Shown here: positions 27,572 to 35,299 of the stretch, in pieces
Position numbering within the stretch: the first letter of the stretch is position 1
Layout of the letters: every line of letters starts with the position of its first letter
Source: Microbacterium sp.
GTDB lineage: Bacteria; Actinomycetota; Actinomycetes; Actinomycetales; Microbacteriaceae
Assembly: GCF_031179285.1 (NCBI RefSeq)
Contig: NZ_JAPSHY010000030.1
Span: forward strand, 1-35,983
Direction: 5' to 3'
Length of the DNA stretch: 35,983 nucleotides
Program-made: the position numbers and the translations under genes
Notes under the pieces: generated by a model
What the model was told of the DNA's origin: nothing
Seen by the model: the letters and a program-made list of their open reading frames with translations, nothing else
Databases searched by the model: none

Positions 27572-27865
27572 ATGACCGACCTCGGAGACTCATCGATCGG
27601 CGGCCGCGTCCAGGCGGTCGAAGCCGAGTACCGCTCGCGCCAGGCGCGGATGTTCCGCAACTTCGCGCTCGTCGAAGGCGCGCTGCTCGCCGCCGTCGTT
27701 CTCATCGTGTATGTCTTCGGGCTCGTCGATCCCGAGATCGGGAAGTTCGTGCTCGCTGGCGTCGCCGTGCTCGGTGGGCTCGGTCTGAGCCTGCTCCTCA
27801 TGCAGCATATGAAGAGCCGCAACGCCGCGATCGCGGAGGCCAGGGGCGAGAACCCGCTCTTCTGA
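27572..27865 (+). CDS. Small two-helix membrane protein, unknown function
   Basis: 97 aa. The start ATG at 27572 is preferred over an upstream frame at 27488 that would run through the palindrome. Two hydrophobic segments are seen at about residues 31-52 and 57-79, joined by a short PEIG-containing loop, with a charged N-terminal amphipathic stretch (VQAVEAEYRSRQARMFRN) and a polar C-terminus (SRNAAIAEARGENPLF). I do not recognise a named family. It sits just upstream of the CCA enzyme gene with its own leaderless-type promoter. A membrane location is secure; function is not known. Confidence 0.75.
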   Translation: MTDLGDSSIGGRVQAVEAEYRSRQARMFRNFALVEGALLAAVVLIVYVFGLVDPEIGKFVLAGVAVLGGLGLSLLLMQHMKSRNAAIAEARGENPLF

Positions 27866-27922
27866 CCGACCGGTGTCTCCCGCCTCTCCCGGGACGGGTC
27901 CGGGCGCGGCTCACGCCGCCGG

Positions 27923-27928
27923 TACGCT
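27923..27928 (+). promoter_or_regulatory. -10 box of the CCA enzyme gene (leaderless type)
   Basis: TACGCT ends 7 nt before the ATG at 27936. Confidence 0.5.
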
Positions 27929-27935
27929 GGAAACC

Positions 27936-29363
27936 ATGCTCAACATGGCCGAGGGCCTGACGCGCCTGGCCGCGCTCGCCGCGCATCCCGTCGTCGCGAC
28001 GCTTGCCCGGGCGTTCGCTGACGCGGGGTTCGACCTTGCCGTGGTCGGGGGTCCGGTGCGCGATGCACTTCTCGGGCGAGAGACGCACGACCTCGACTTC
28101 ACCACGGATGCGATGCCGGACGACATCCTTCGCATCGTCACGCCGATCTCCACCGCGCAGTGGGACATCGGCCGAGCCTTCGGCACGATCGGCGCTCGCG
28201 TGCAGGGCGAGCAGGTGGAGATCACCACCTACCGCGCGGACAGCTACGACGGCGTGACCAGGAAGCCGACGGTCGAGTTCGGCGACACCATCGACGGTGA
28301 CCTGGTGCGCCGTGATTTCACCGTCAATGCGATGGCGCTGCAGGTGCCGGCCGTGAAGCTCGTCGATCCGACCGGCGGTGTCGAAGACCTGATCGCGGGT
28401 GTGCTCCGCACTCCGGCAGATCCGTCGGTGAGCTTCGGAGACGATCCGCTGCGGATGCTGCGCGCCGCCCGTTTCAGCGCACAGCTGGGATTCCGCATCG
28501 ACGAGGCCACGTCGGACGCGATCGCCCGCCTGCGAGAGACGCTCACGATCGTCAGTCCGGAGCGCATTCAGGGCGAACTCGTGCGCCTGATGCAGACCGA
28601 CGATCCCGTGCGCGGCATCCGCGTGCTGGTCGACAGCGGCCTCATCGAGGAGTTCCTTCCCGAGGTCAGTGCCCTGCGACTCGAGGTCGACGAGCACCAT
28701 CACCACAAGGACGTCTACGAGCACTCCCTCACCGTGCTCACCCAGGCGATCGAGCTCGAACACACGCGTCACCCCGGTGCCGCACCGGACGTTCCCCTGC
28801 GCATCGCGGCCCTGCTGCACGACATCGGCAAGCCCCGCACGCGCAAGCTCGAGGACGGCGGTGCGGTCACCTTCCATCATCACGACATCGTCGGCGCGCG
28901 GATGGCACGCAAGCGTCTGCAATCTCTGCGTTTCGACGGTGAGACGACGGATGCCGTGGCCACCCTGATCGAGCTGCATCTCCGCTTCTTCGGCTACGCC
29001 GAGGGCGCCTGGACGGATGCCGCGGTCCGGCGCTACGTGCGCGACGCCGGCGACCTGCTCGAGCGGCTGCACATCCTCACGCGCGCCGACGTCACCACCC
29101 GGAACCGGCGCAAGGCCGCGCGCCTGGCGAGCGCCTACGACGACATCGAATCCCGTATCGCGGCGCTGCGCGAGCAGGAGGAGCTCGACGCCATCCGCCC
29201 GGAACTCGACGGCAACCGCATCCAGGAGGTGCTCGGCATCCGACCCGGACGCGAGGTGGGTGAGGCCTATCGATTCCTGCTCGACCTTCGTCTGGATGAA
29301 GGCGTGCTCGGCGTGGATGCCGCCGAGCAGCGCCTGCGCGAGTGGTGGGCAGCACGCGATTGA
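27936..29363 (+). CDS. CCA tRNA nucleotidyltransferase
   Basis: Adds or repairs the 3' CCA end of tRNAs (class II nucleotidyltransferase, often called PcnA in mycobacteria); 475 aa from the ATG at 27936. The active-site part is LAVVGGPVRDALLG with the metal-binding DLDF (Asp52 and Asp54), then DFTVNAMAL. The tRNA-head-binding region includes DPLRMLRAARFSAQLGF. An HD-type phosphohydrolase motif, LLHDIGKPRTR (His295, Asp296), follows, as in many actinobacterial forms. The neighbouring murJ/DUF6049 block, transcribed the other way, matches the M. tuberculosis arrangement around pcnA. The GTG/ATG upstream of 27936 in the same frame is rejected because the -10 box lies there. Confidence 0.95.
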   Translation: MLNMAEGLTRLAALAAHPVVATLARAFADAGFDLAVVGGPVRDALLGRETHDLDFTTDAMPDDILRIVTPISTAQWDIGRAFGTIGARVQGEQVEITTYRADSYDGVTRKPTVEFGDTIDGDLVRRDFTVNAMALQVPAVKLVDPTGGVEDLIAGVLRTPADPSVSFGDDPLRMLRAARFSAQLGFRIDEATSDAIARLRETLTIVSPERIQGELVRLMQTDDPVRGIRVLVDSGLIEEFLPEVSALRLEVDEHHHHKDVYEHSLTVLTQAIELEHTRHPGAAPDVPLRIAALLHDIGKPRTRKLEDGGAVTFHHHDIVGARMARKRLQSLRFDGETTDAVATLIELHLRFFGYAEGAWTDAAVRRYVRDAGDLLERLHILTRADVTTRNRRKAARLASAYDDIESRIAALREQEELDAIRPELDGNRIQEVLGIRPGREVGEAYRFLLDLRLDEGVLGVDAAEQRLREWWAARD

Positions 29364-29428
29364 GACACGGCCGCACCACGGATCGCCGTCGAAATCAAGC
29401 ACCTGTTCCGAATCGCCGGGCACGCTCG

Positions 29429-29434
29429 TATGCT
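29429..29434 (+). promoter_or_regulatory. -10 box of the GAF regulator gene
   Basis: TATGCT, about 35 nt before the GTG at 29470; the -35 is weak. Confidence 0.35.
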
Positions 29435-29469
29435 GTGCGCAGGGCAGGTCTGAGGTGATCGGAGACCGG

Positions 29470-30798
29470 GTGTCAGATTCATGGTCGTCCGCCCGCGGTG
29501 CCAGCAGCGCTGCGACTCCGCGTCGGCTTCTCGAGAGCGCGCATGAGCAGCTTCTCCTGGGCAATCTCGACGATCATCGGCTCGAGCAGGTGCGGCCTCT
29601 CGTGCGTGAATCGTGGGTGCGATCACTGAGGGGGCGCGTGGGAACGGACACCGCCCCTCCGCTCGAACTCGTCTCGGAAGAGCTGGAGGAGTACCGGCTC
29701 TCGCATCCGCTCGCCACGGCGATGGCCATGATCCGCGCTCTGCTGCTGCCGGGTTCCTCCGAGGAGGACGGGGTCATCATCGCCGTCGGCGATCAGGCGG
29801 GCCGCCTGCTCTGGGTCGAGGGCGATCGGCAGCTGCGAACTCAAACCGGCGATATGGGCTTCGTGGCAGGCGCGAACTGGGCCGAGCATGCCGTCGGCAC
29901 GACAGCGCCGGGGACAGCCCTCACATTGGGCCATTCTGTGCAGATCCGCGGAGCGGAGCACTACAACCGGCTCGTGCATCCGTGGTCCTGTTCCGCAGCC
30001 CCCGTGCACGATCCGGAGACGCGCGGAGTCCTCGGCGTGATCGACGTCACCGGCGGGGCGGAAGCCGTGACTCCCCAAGCGCGACTGCTCGTGGATGCCA
30101 CCGCGCGTGCCGTGGAATCGGAGCTCATGGTGGCACGTCTCCAGGCGCGCAAGGACGCACCGCGGACGCCGGCTCCCAGAGCGAGACCGAAGACGACCGC
30201 ACGTGCGAGGCTGCACGTCCTCGGGCGCGACCGGGCTCGACTGGAGACGGCTACCGAGCTCGAGGAGAACGTCACCGAGCTCAGCGCCCGTCACGCCGCC
30301 ATCCTGCTGATGCTGACGGTGCACCGGCAGGGATTGTCCGCGGAGCGGCTGAGCGAACTCGTCTACGGCCCCGATGTCTCGCCAGACACGCTGCGACCCG
30401 AGATGGTGCGTCTGCGCAAAGTGCTCGAGCGCACGGCTCCCGACCTGGTGCCGGAGTCGCGTCCGTACCGGCTGACGACAACTCTGGAGACCGACGCCCA
30501 TGACGTGCTGTCGTTGCTCGATCGGGGTGCGCACCGAGTGGCTCTGACGGCGTACCGCGGGCCGGTGCTCCCGGAATCGATGTCGCCGGGCGTGGAGGAC
30601 TTCCGCGAGTCGGTGAGATCGGCGCTCCGCGAGGCGATGCTCACCGGGGCGAGCCTTGACGTGCTGCTGTCGTACGCCGAGATCCCCGAAGGGCAAGCGG
30701 ATGCCGAGGTGCTCCGCCTCGCGCTCGAGATGCTCCCGCCGAGGTCGCCCAAGCGGGCTGCGCTGGTCTCGCGGATCGAGAAGCTCGAGGCCGACTGA
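29470..30798 (+). CDS. GAF-domain transcriptional regulator
   Basis: A predicted cytoplasmic regulator of 442 aa. The N-terminal helical part (RLLESAHEQLLLGNLDDHRLEQVRPLVRESWVRS) resembles the AcoR-type input region. A GAF sensor domain covers about residues 60-220, with MGFVAGANWAEHAVGTTAPGTAL and SCSAAPVHDPETRGVLGVIDVTGG. The C-terminal part (about 260-350) looks like a winged helix: ELSARHAAILLMLTVHRQGLSAERLSELVYG and then RLRKVLERTAPDLV. There is no sigma-54 AAA+ domain. In related genomes I recall such regulators next to an aldehyde dehydrogenase gene; none is here. The ligand is unknown. The GTG at 29470 has GGAG 5 nt upstream; an alternative GTG lies at 29455. Confidence 0.82.
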   Translation: MSDSWSSARGASSAATPRRLLESAHEQLLLGNLDDHRLEQVRPLVRESWVRSLRGRVGTDTAPPLELVSEELEEYRLSHPLATAMAMIRALLLPGSSEEDGVIIAVGDQAGRLLWVEGDRQLRTQTGDMGFVAGANWAEHAVGTTAPGTALTLGHSVQIRGAEHYNRLVHPWSCSAAPVHDPETRGVLGVIDVTGGAEAVTPQARLLVDATARAVESELMVARLQARKDAPRTPAPRARPKTTARARLHVLGRDRARLETATELEENVTELSARHAAILLMLTVHRQGLSAERLSELVYGPDVSPDTLRPEMVRLRKVLERTAPDLVPESRPYRLTTTLETDAHDVLSLLDRGAHRVALTAYRGPVLPESMSPGVEDFRESVRSALREAMLTGASLDVLLSYAEIPEGQADAEVLRLALEMLPPRSPKRAALVSRIEKLEAD

Positions 30799-30847
30799 GT
30801 GCCGGATCACCCGCGCCGGATCGCCCGCAACGGATTGCAACCTCCGC

Positions 30848-30857
30848 CGGTATACCG
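30848..30857. promoter_or_regulatory. Palindrome CGGTATACCG, possible operator
   Basis: A perfect 10-bp palindrome 50 nt past the regulator stop. It could be a binding site, but nothing links it to a specific protein. Confidence 0.25.
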
Positions 30858-30878
30858 TTTTCATATGCGCCGAGCATC

Positions 30879-31057
30879 GTCAGTCCCCAGCTGACCGCAG
30901 GCGCAGGCGGCTATGCCGCCGAAACGGAGGGGGAGTCAATCTCTTCTCCACATCCCGAGGGGGGATGGGGTGGACGCTGGTCCCCAAACGGCGCCCACCC
31001 CGACACTCGATCGGCCTCCGTCAGCATTGCTGGCGTCGAGGCCGTTCTGTGTTTCTG
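30879..31057 (+). ncRNA. Candidate structured RNA with Rho-independent-like end
   Basis: Four hairpins: GTCAG/CTGAC (30879-30895); GGCGG/CCGCC with loop CTATG (30906-30920); GGGGTGG/CCACCCC (30967-31001); and CGGCCTC/GAGGCCG with an inner GTCAGC/GCTGGC stem (31012-31044). The last is followed by TTCTGTGTTTCTG (31045-31057). The T-rich tail makes the plus strand the likely sense. No convincing promoter is seen. It may instead be the far 3' end of the regulator transcript. Confidence 0.35.
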
Positions 31058-31100
31058 ACGCGGGATCCCGTTGCGCATGCACATCCGGAGGGTGTGCCGC

Positions 31101-32264
31101 TCAGTTCAGCCGGATCCAGAACCAGGCCACGCCGGCGATGACGAGGAACAAAACGGGGATCCAGCTCGAGCGTCGTCGGAGTCGTCGTCCCTGCGGCGCG
31201 ACACCCGGCGGCGGAGTCAGCATCCCCGCGGGAGGAGCGAAGGGAAGCGCCGCAGGGTTCGCGGCGTCCCGGCCGGTCGTGGTGCCCGCACCCGCGACCG
31301 AATCCGTCACGCCCGGAGTCGGTACGGGAATCGGGCCCGCGCTCGCGGCGAGCAGCCGTTCGTCGCGCCAGCGCGCCCACTGATCGAACTTGGTCATCAG
31401 CGCGCCCACCGCCCCGAACAGCCACGCCCAGGTCGCCGGATCCAGGGTCGACACCTGGCGCTTGGTGTAGAGGAACATCCAGTCGTCGACGATCTCGACG
31501 TCCAGCTGGGCGGCATTGTCGATGAAGCGGGCCATGATGTCGGGTGTGAACAGGTACAGCGCGTCCCGTTCGTATCCCGCCGGGCAGTAGAGGCGGAAGT
31601 ACCGGTCGAAGTCGCCCTCGAGCGAGAGCGCCTGCTCTTTGTGGAACGACGCCGGGAGGTTCGATCCGAAGACGGCGTTGTTGCCGAGAGCGTCGAGCAC
31701 GATGTTCGGCAGCGGAACGTCGAGCTTCACTGCGACATAGCCCCATTTGTAGGTGGTCGAGTGCTTGCCGGACTTGACGGTGTACTGATAATTGCCGAAC
31801 TCCACGTGCCGAGGGGACTGCCCGCGCACCAGATCCTTCGCGAGTCGCCCGCTCCCGATGCCGAAGATCATGCCCGGAAGTGCCGGATTCGCCACCCGCG
31901 GCACGTAGCTCATGCCGTTGGCCCGGGCGAAGCCGTCGAGGCGGTAACGGATCTCCCGTGCCCGCCGGACGCCCGCCCAGATGAGCACCCCGACTGCGGC
32001 GACGACGAGCGCGGCGAGAAGGAGGACGACCGTCGCCGAGCCGGGAGATCCGCTGACTGACGCGAGCGTGACGACGAGCGAGACCATGATCGGCACGAAC
32101 ACCACGCCGGCGATCACGAGAGCGATGATGCCGATGACCGTCGACGCGGACGCGCCGGTCGCGGTGCGCGCACGGACCTGCGCGGCGAAGGCGCGCACCG
32201 CACGCGCGTCGACCGGTTCGGTGAGCGGGCTGGCCTCGAACGAGAACGGCTGAGGAGTCGTCAC
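31101..32264 (-). CDS. Membrane protein of unknown function
   Basis: 387 aa from the GTG at 32264. Two membrane segments lie near the N-terminus (about residues 43-69 and 77-98), followed by a large soluble part with ALPGMIFGIGSGRLAKDLV, YQYTVKSGKHSTTYKWGYVAVKLD and LEGDFDRYFRLYCPAGYERDALYLFTPD. One membrane segment ends the chain (SWIPVLFLVIAGVAWFWIRLN). The soluble part somewhat resembles DUF3137-like proteins; that is a weak impression. A Pro/Gly/Thr-rich linker (about 300-360) precedes the last segment. The start overlaps the stop of the gene upstream by 4 bp, so the two are coupled. A longer start at 32288 is possible. Confidence 0.75.
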   Translation of the reverse strand: MTTPQPFSFEASPLTEPVDARAVRAFAAQVRARTATGASASTVIGIIALVIAGVVFVPIMVSLVVTLASVSGSPGSATVVLLLAALVVAAVGVLIWAGVRRAREIRYRLDGFARANGMSYVPRVANPALPGMIFGIGSGRLAKDLVRGQSPRHVEFGNYQYTVKSGKHSTTYKWGYVAVKLDVPLPNIVLDALGNNAVFGSNLPASFHKEQALSLEGDFDRYFRLYCPAGYERDALYLFTPDIMARFIDNAAQLDVEIVDDWMFLYTKRQVSTLDPATWAWLFGAVGALMTKFDQWARWRDERLLAASAGPIPVPTPGVTDSVAGAGTTTGRDAANPAALPFAPPAGMLTPPPGVAPQGRRLRRRSSWIPVLFLVIAGVAWFWIRLN

Positions 32265-33238
32265 CGGTTGACCTCGTCGACGTTCCACGTCAGGCGTGTA
32301 CCCTCGGCGATCGGCAGCGCCTCGATGCGTTCATCGGAACAGATCGCGCGGATCAGCGCCTCCGCGCCGGCGACGATCGTGGAATCGAAGTCGACCTCGC
32401 TCACGAGGACCCAGGCGTGGTCGTCGGGCCACACCAGGCTCGGGCTCTGCGCCGATGGCGGGAACCCGTGGCCCTCGCTCTCACGATCATGCCATGGCGC
32501 ACCCAGGATCCATGCCGGATCGGCGAACTCGCGCGGAGCGGCGGTGAAGAGCACGTGGCCGCGGTCGGGCAGCTGGAGTCTCGGACCCTCAGAGATCTCC
32601 CGGGAGAGGATGCCTTCCTGCCACGTCGCCCGGCGGAAGACATTGTTGAAGGCGTCGTGCACGCTGCGGGAGAGCATCGCGGCGTGATGGGGGTCGCCTC
32701 CCCAGCCGAAGAAGGCTCGCGACGACGGCCCCTTTCCGTGGTACCCGAGCAGACGGCCCCATCCCTCCCAAATGCCGGCCATCCCGGCATCCGGCGTCGT
32801 GGTGTGCTCGACGAGGTGCCCCGCGACCGCGGCGAGGACGTCGACCTCGAGCCCGCCGATCGGTGGTTCGGCGTAACGCCATCCATCGCGGTCTCGCGGG
32901 CCGTCCTCGTTCTCGACGATGCGCCCCGGCGCGACGATCCGATCCCACTGGGCACCGGCGTGCATCACTGTCCCCATCGCCCCAGCGGTCTCCGCCCAGC
33001 TCACCTGCTCCTCGATGGTCTCGGGGCTACGCGCCTGGAACGCCTCCCACTCTGCGCGGTGGGCGTCGTAGGGGAGCCCCGGCCACGGCTCGCCGATCGG
33101 TCGCTCACGGTGGGCCGGATGGAAGATGCGCACATACGCCGGAAAGCCCCGCGGGACGACGACGTGCATGTCGACTGCCTCGGCATCGAGCCGCTCCCGC
33201 AGCCAGGCGCCGGCCGATGCATCCGCTGTCCACTCCAT
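32261..33238 (-). CDS. Hypothetical protein
   Basis: 325 aa, soluble, no signal peptide or membrane segment. Notable stretches are VDMHVVVPRGFPAYVRIFHPAHR near the N-terminus, GIWEGWGRLLG and FFGWGGDPHHAAM in the middle, and LFTAAPREFADPAWI followed by PSLVWPDDHAWVLVSEVDFDSTIVAG near the C-terminus. I believe similar proteins occur in other Microbacteriaceae, but no function is known to me. The ATG at 33238 has a TAGCGT box 6 nt upstream on the minus strand, another leaderless-type start. It is coupled to the membrane protein gene that follows and is divergent from the GNAT gene. Confidence 0.75.
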   Translation of the reverse strand: MEWTADASAGAWLRERLDAEAVDMHVVVPRGFPAYVRIFHPAHRERPIGEPWPGLPYDAHRAEWEAFQARSPETIEEQVSWAETAGAMGTVMHAGAQWDRIVAPGRIVENEDGPRDRDGWRYAEPPIGGLEVDVLAAVAGHLVEHTTTPDAGMAGIWEGWGRLLGYHGKGPSSRAFFGWGGDPHHAAMLSRSVHDAFNNVFRRATWQEGILSREISEGPRLQLPDRGHVLFTAAPREFADPAWILGAPWHDRESEGHGFPPSAQSPSLVWPDDHAWVLVSEVDFDSTIVAGAEALIRAICSDERIEALPIAEGTRLTWNVDEVNR

Positions 33239-33244
33239 GCGACC

Positions 33245-33250
33245 ACGCTA
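33245..33250 (-). promoter_or_regulatory. -10 box of the 33238 gene (leaderless type)
   Basis: TAGCGT on the minus strand, ending 6 nt before the ATG at 33238. Confidence 0.45.
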
Positions 33251-33302
33251 CCCGCGGCATCCGGACGCCACCGCACCGATGCCGCGATCCCTGCTGCGGA
33301 TC

Positions 33303-33308
33303 GCTACG
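33303..33308 (+). promoter_or_regulatory. Candidate -10 box of the GNAT gene
   Basis: TACGGT about 58 nt upstream of the ATG at 33367, divergent from the box at 33245-33250. Confidence 0.3.
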
Positions 33309-33366
33309 GTGGAAGCCGGATCAGCGCCGCCCCTGTCGTCGCTGCACCCAGCGGACGGGAGAGAAG

Positions 33367-33957
33367 ATGTACGCACCGGAGTATCCGATCCGCACGGATC
33401 GGCTGCTGCTCAGGCCCCTCGAACCCGGCGACGCCGAAGCGATGCTCGCCTACAAGTCGCTCCCGGACGTCGTCCGGTACGTGCCGTACGGCACGCTCGA
33501 TCTCGCCGGCATCGAGGAGCGCATCGCCACGCGATGGTCGACGACGCGCTTCGAGAAGCAGGATGACGCGGTCTGCCTGGCCGTTGAGGAGAGGTCGACC
33601 GGGCGCCTCGTCGGCGATGTGGTGCTGTTCTGGCGGAGCGAGAGCGATCGCTCCGGCGAGGTCGGCTACATCCTCGATCCTCGGTTCGGCGGTCGGGGGT
33701 ATGCGGCGGAGGCGGTGAGCGCCCTGCTGGAGGTGGGATTCGACGGGCTCGGGCTGCACCGGATCACAGCGCGCATCGACGAGCGGAACTCGGCATCGGT
33801 GCGGGTCGCAGAGCGATTGGGATTCCGCCACGAGGCGCGCCTCGTTGAGAGTTCCTGGTTCAAGGAGGAGTGGACGACCGTGCTCGTCTACGCCCTGCTC
33901 GAGCAGGAATGGCGTCGGGACGGAGCACCCCGCGTCCGCGATCGACGGCCAAGCTGA
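33367..33957 (+). CDS. GNAT family N-acetyltransferase (RimJ/RimL-like)
   Basis: 196 aa. The N-terminus IRTDRLLLRPLEPGDAEAMLAYKSLPDVVRYVPYG is typical of the RimJ/RimL-type GNAT subfamily. The acetyl-CoA-binding core includes GEVGYILDPRFGGRGYAAEAVSALLEVGF, then LHRITARIDERNSASVRVAERLGFRHEARLVESSWFKEEWTTVLVYALL. The acceptor could be a ribosomal protein N-terminus, an antibiotic or a small amine; sequence does not tell. GGGAGA precedes the ATG at 33367; the frame extends upstream but that part is antisense to the neighbouring gene. Confidence 0.9.
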   Translation: MYAPEYPIRTDRLLLRPLEPGDAEAMLAYKSLPDVVRYVPYGTLDLAGIEERIATRWSTTRFEKQDDAVCLAVEERSTGRLVGDVVLFWRSESDRSGEVGYILDPRFGGRGYAAEAVSALLEVGFDGLGLHRITARIDERNSASVRVAERLGFRHEARLVESSWFKEEWTTVLVYALLEQEWRRDGAPRVRDRRPS

Positions 33958-33962
33958 AGACA

Positions 33963-33995
33963 CGGAAAGCCGGAGCCATCGGCCCCGGCCTTCCG
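33963..33995 (-). terminator. Hairpin terminator for the lipoprotein gene
   Basis: A 15-bp stem (33963-33977 with 33981-33995) and a 3-nt loop, 13 of 15 positions Watson-Crick. The two others become G-U pairs only on the minus-strand RNA, so the minus gene is the likely user. It lies between convergent genes. Confidence 0.65.
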
Positions 33996-34008
33996 CATCG
34001 GCTCGCTG

Positions 34009-34704
34009 TCAGAGCGGAGCCACGATGTCCTGCTTGACGTCCCATTCGGTGACTTCCTGCACGGACTCGAAGGTCTGGCCCTCGGCTTCGGTGGTGGCGG
34101 TCGTCGCCAGGGTCACGTAGTCGGACGTGACCTCGATCACCATGTCGACCGCGACACCCTGGCTTTCGGTGGTGCCGGTGAGCACGAACACGTCCTGGCC
34201 GAGGCGCATGCCCGTGCCGGTGACGGTGAACTCGCCCGAGAGCGCAGCCATCGCCGTCGGATCCTTCGGGTCGACGGCGGCGGCACCCATGCTGAGCCCT
34301 GCGATCACGGGATCACTGGACTCCGGATCGGCGACCTGCCACTCGCTCGTCGAGGACTTCACCCAGACCTCATCGCCGATGACGATCATCGAACCCATGG
34401 GTGAGATGGTCTCGACGGCACCGTCTGCCGGGTTGTACCGGCTGGTGGTCTCCATGCCGAGCGTCGTCATCGTGGCGGCGTAGCCGGCGGAGGCCATCAT
34501 CGCGTCCATGGCGCACTCGCTGAGAACAGCGCCGTCGATGGTCGCGCCTTCCGCGAGCTCGGGGCAGTTCGACTCCGGTGCGGCTTCTTCCTGAGTGCTC
34601 TCGGTCGGCTTCTTGTCTGCCGGCTCATTCGAGCCCGAAGCGCAACCGGTGAGCACCATGGCGGCGGCGATCATGATGCCGACACCCCATTTGTTGACGC
34701 GCAT
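34009..34704 (-). CDS. Predicted lipoprotein
   Basis: 231 aa. A signal peptide with lipobox LTGC (Cys21) after MRVNKWGVGIMIAAAMV marks it for lipid anchoring on the outer face of the membrane. A Ser/Glu/Pro-rich spacer follows (ASGSNEPADKKPTESTQEEAAPES). The mature part has MTTLGMETTSRYNPADGAVETISPMG and SGEFTVTGTGMRLGQDVFVLTGTTESQGV, a pattern of alternating Thr and hydrophobic residues that suggests beta structure; some LppX/LprG-type lipoproteins look like this, but I cannot assign it. GAGGGGGG lies 5 nt before the ATG. Function unknown. Confidence 0.85.
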   Translation of the reverse strand: MRVNKWGVGIMIAAAMVLTGCASGSNEPADKKPTESTQEEAAPESNCPELAEGATIDGAVLSECAMDAMMASAGYAATMTTLGMETTSRYNPADGAVETISPMGSMIVIGDEVWVKSSTSEWQVADPESSDPVIAGLSMGAAAVDPKDPTAMAALSGEFTVTGTGMRLGQDVFVLTGTTESQGVAVDMVIEVTSDYVTLATTATTEAEGQTFESVQEVTEWDVKQDIVAPL

Positions 34705-34806
34705 AGCGTCCCCCCTCTATGTCGTGCCGGCGACTCTCGCCCGCACGCCCTCAAGCATGCCAACAGGGCGATGAGACTCGTGAACCCGGTCCGGAAGTTC
34801 ATCCGT

Positions 34807-34812
34807 TAGACT
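34807..34812 (+). promoter_or_regulatory. Candidate rpsF promoter -10 box
   Basis: TAGACT about 115 nt upstream of rpsF, the same hexamer as upstream of the sugar porter. The -35 is unclear. Confidence 0.4.
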
Positions 34813-34819
34813 GTCAAGG

Positions 34820-34926
34820 TTGTCTGCCCGCCGGCATCCATCGGATACCGGGGAAAGACACGTTCACACACCCTCCTGCTTCCGGGAAAGCCCCGGGAGC
34901 CGTTCTAGTCCGAAGGAGGTGGGTAA
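34820..34926 (+). promoter_or_regulatory. rpsF leader with possible RBS-sequestering structure
   Basis: The leader has a hairpin CCGGG/CCCGG in the region of about 34884-34901. Upstream of it CACCCTCCTGCTTC can pair with the rpsF ribosome-binding site GAAGGAGGTGGG. The rpsF mRNA leader is bound by S6:S18 in other bacteria as feedback control; whether this leader carries that element is inference. Confidence 0.35.
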
Positions 34927-35295
34927 GTGACGCACCAGTACGAACTCATGGTCATTCTGACCCCCGAGATCGACGAGCGCCAGGTAGCCCCGACGCTCGA
35001 CAAGTTCCTCAAGGTCATCACCAACGATGGTGGCTCGGTGGACAAGGTCGACATCTGGGGCAAGCGCCGTCTTGCATACGAGATCCAGAAGAAGAACGAG
35101 GGCATCTACGCCGTCGTCAACTTCACCGCGACGAGCGCCGCCACCCAGGAGCTCGACCGCCAGCTGAAGCTCAACGAGCAGATCATGCGCACCAAGGTGC
35201 TTCGGGCCGAAGAGGCTCAGGCGATGGTGGCTGCAGAGGCGAAGCGCTCCGAGGAGAAGGCTGCTCGCAAGTCCGCCAAGGCTGCGAAGGCCTGA
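34927..35295 (+). CDS. rpsF: 30S ribosomal protein S6
   Basis: A small-subunit protein that pairs with S18, 122 aa from the GTG at 34927, with a strong AAGGAGG upstream. The N-terminus [31 protein letters not shown], the middle [26 protein letters not shown] and [11 protein letters not shown] are typical. The C-terminal tail is Lys/Ala-rich. It heads rpsF-ssb-rpsR, with ssb 4 bp after it. Confidence 0.98.
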   Translation: MTHQYELMVILTPEIDERQVAPTLDKFLKVITNDGGSVDKVDIWGKRRLAYEIQKKNEGIYAVVNFTATSAATQELDRQLKLNEQIMRTKVLRAEEAQAMVAAEAKRSEEKAARKSAKAAKA

Positions 35296-35299
35296 TCCC

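Larger units (their letters stand above)
30799..31100 (+). other. Gene-free stretch with clustered hairpins
   Basis: These 302 bp after the regulator have no recognisable gene. They contain the palindrome CGGTATACCG (30848-30857) and then four hairpins in 166 nt, the last followed by a T-rich tail. The opposite gene ends at 31101, so the region is the 3' junction of two convergent units, but the hairpins lie far from the regulator stop. Confidence 0.7.

Noticed and set aside
27798..29564. Minus-strand frame of 588 codons across the CCA enzyme
   Set aside because: Antisense shadow of a clear enzyme gene with an HD motif and nucleotidyltransferase site.
30879..30950. A c-di-AMP (ydaO-type) riboswitch
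   Set aside because: A few short motifs recall it, but the conserved core cannot be recognised and there is no downstream plus-strand gene to control.
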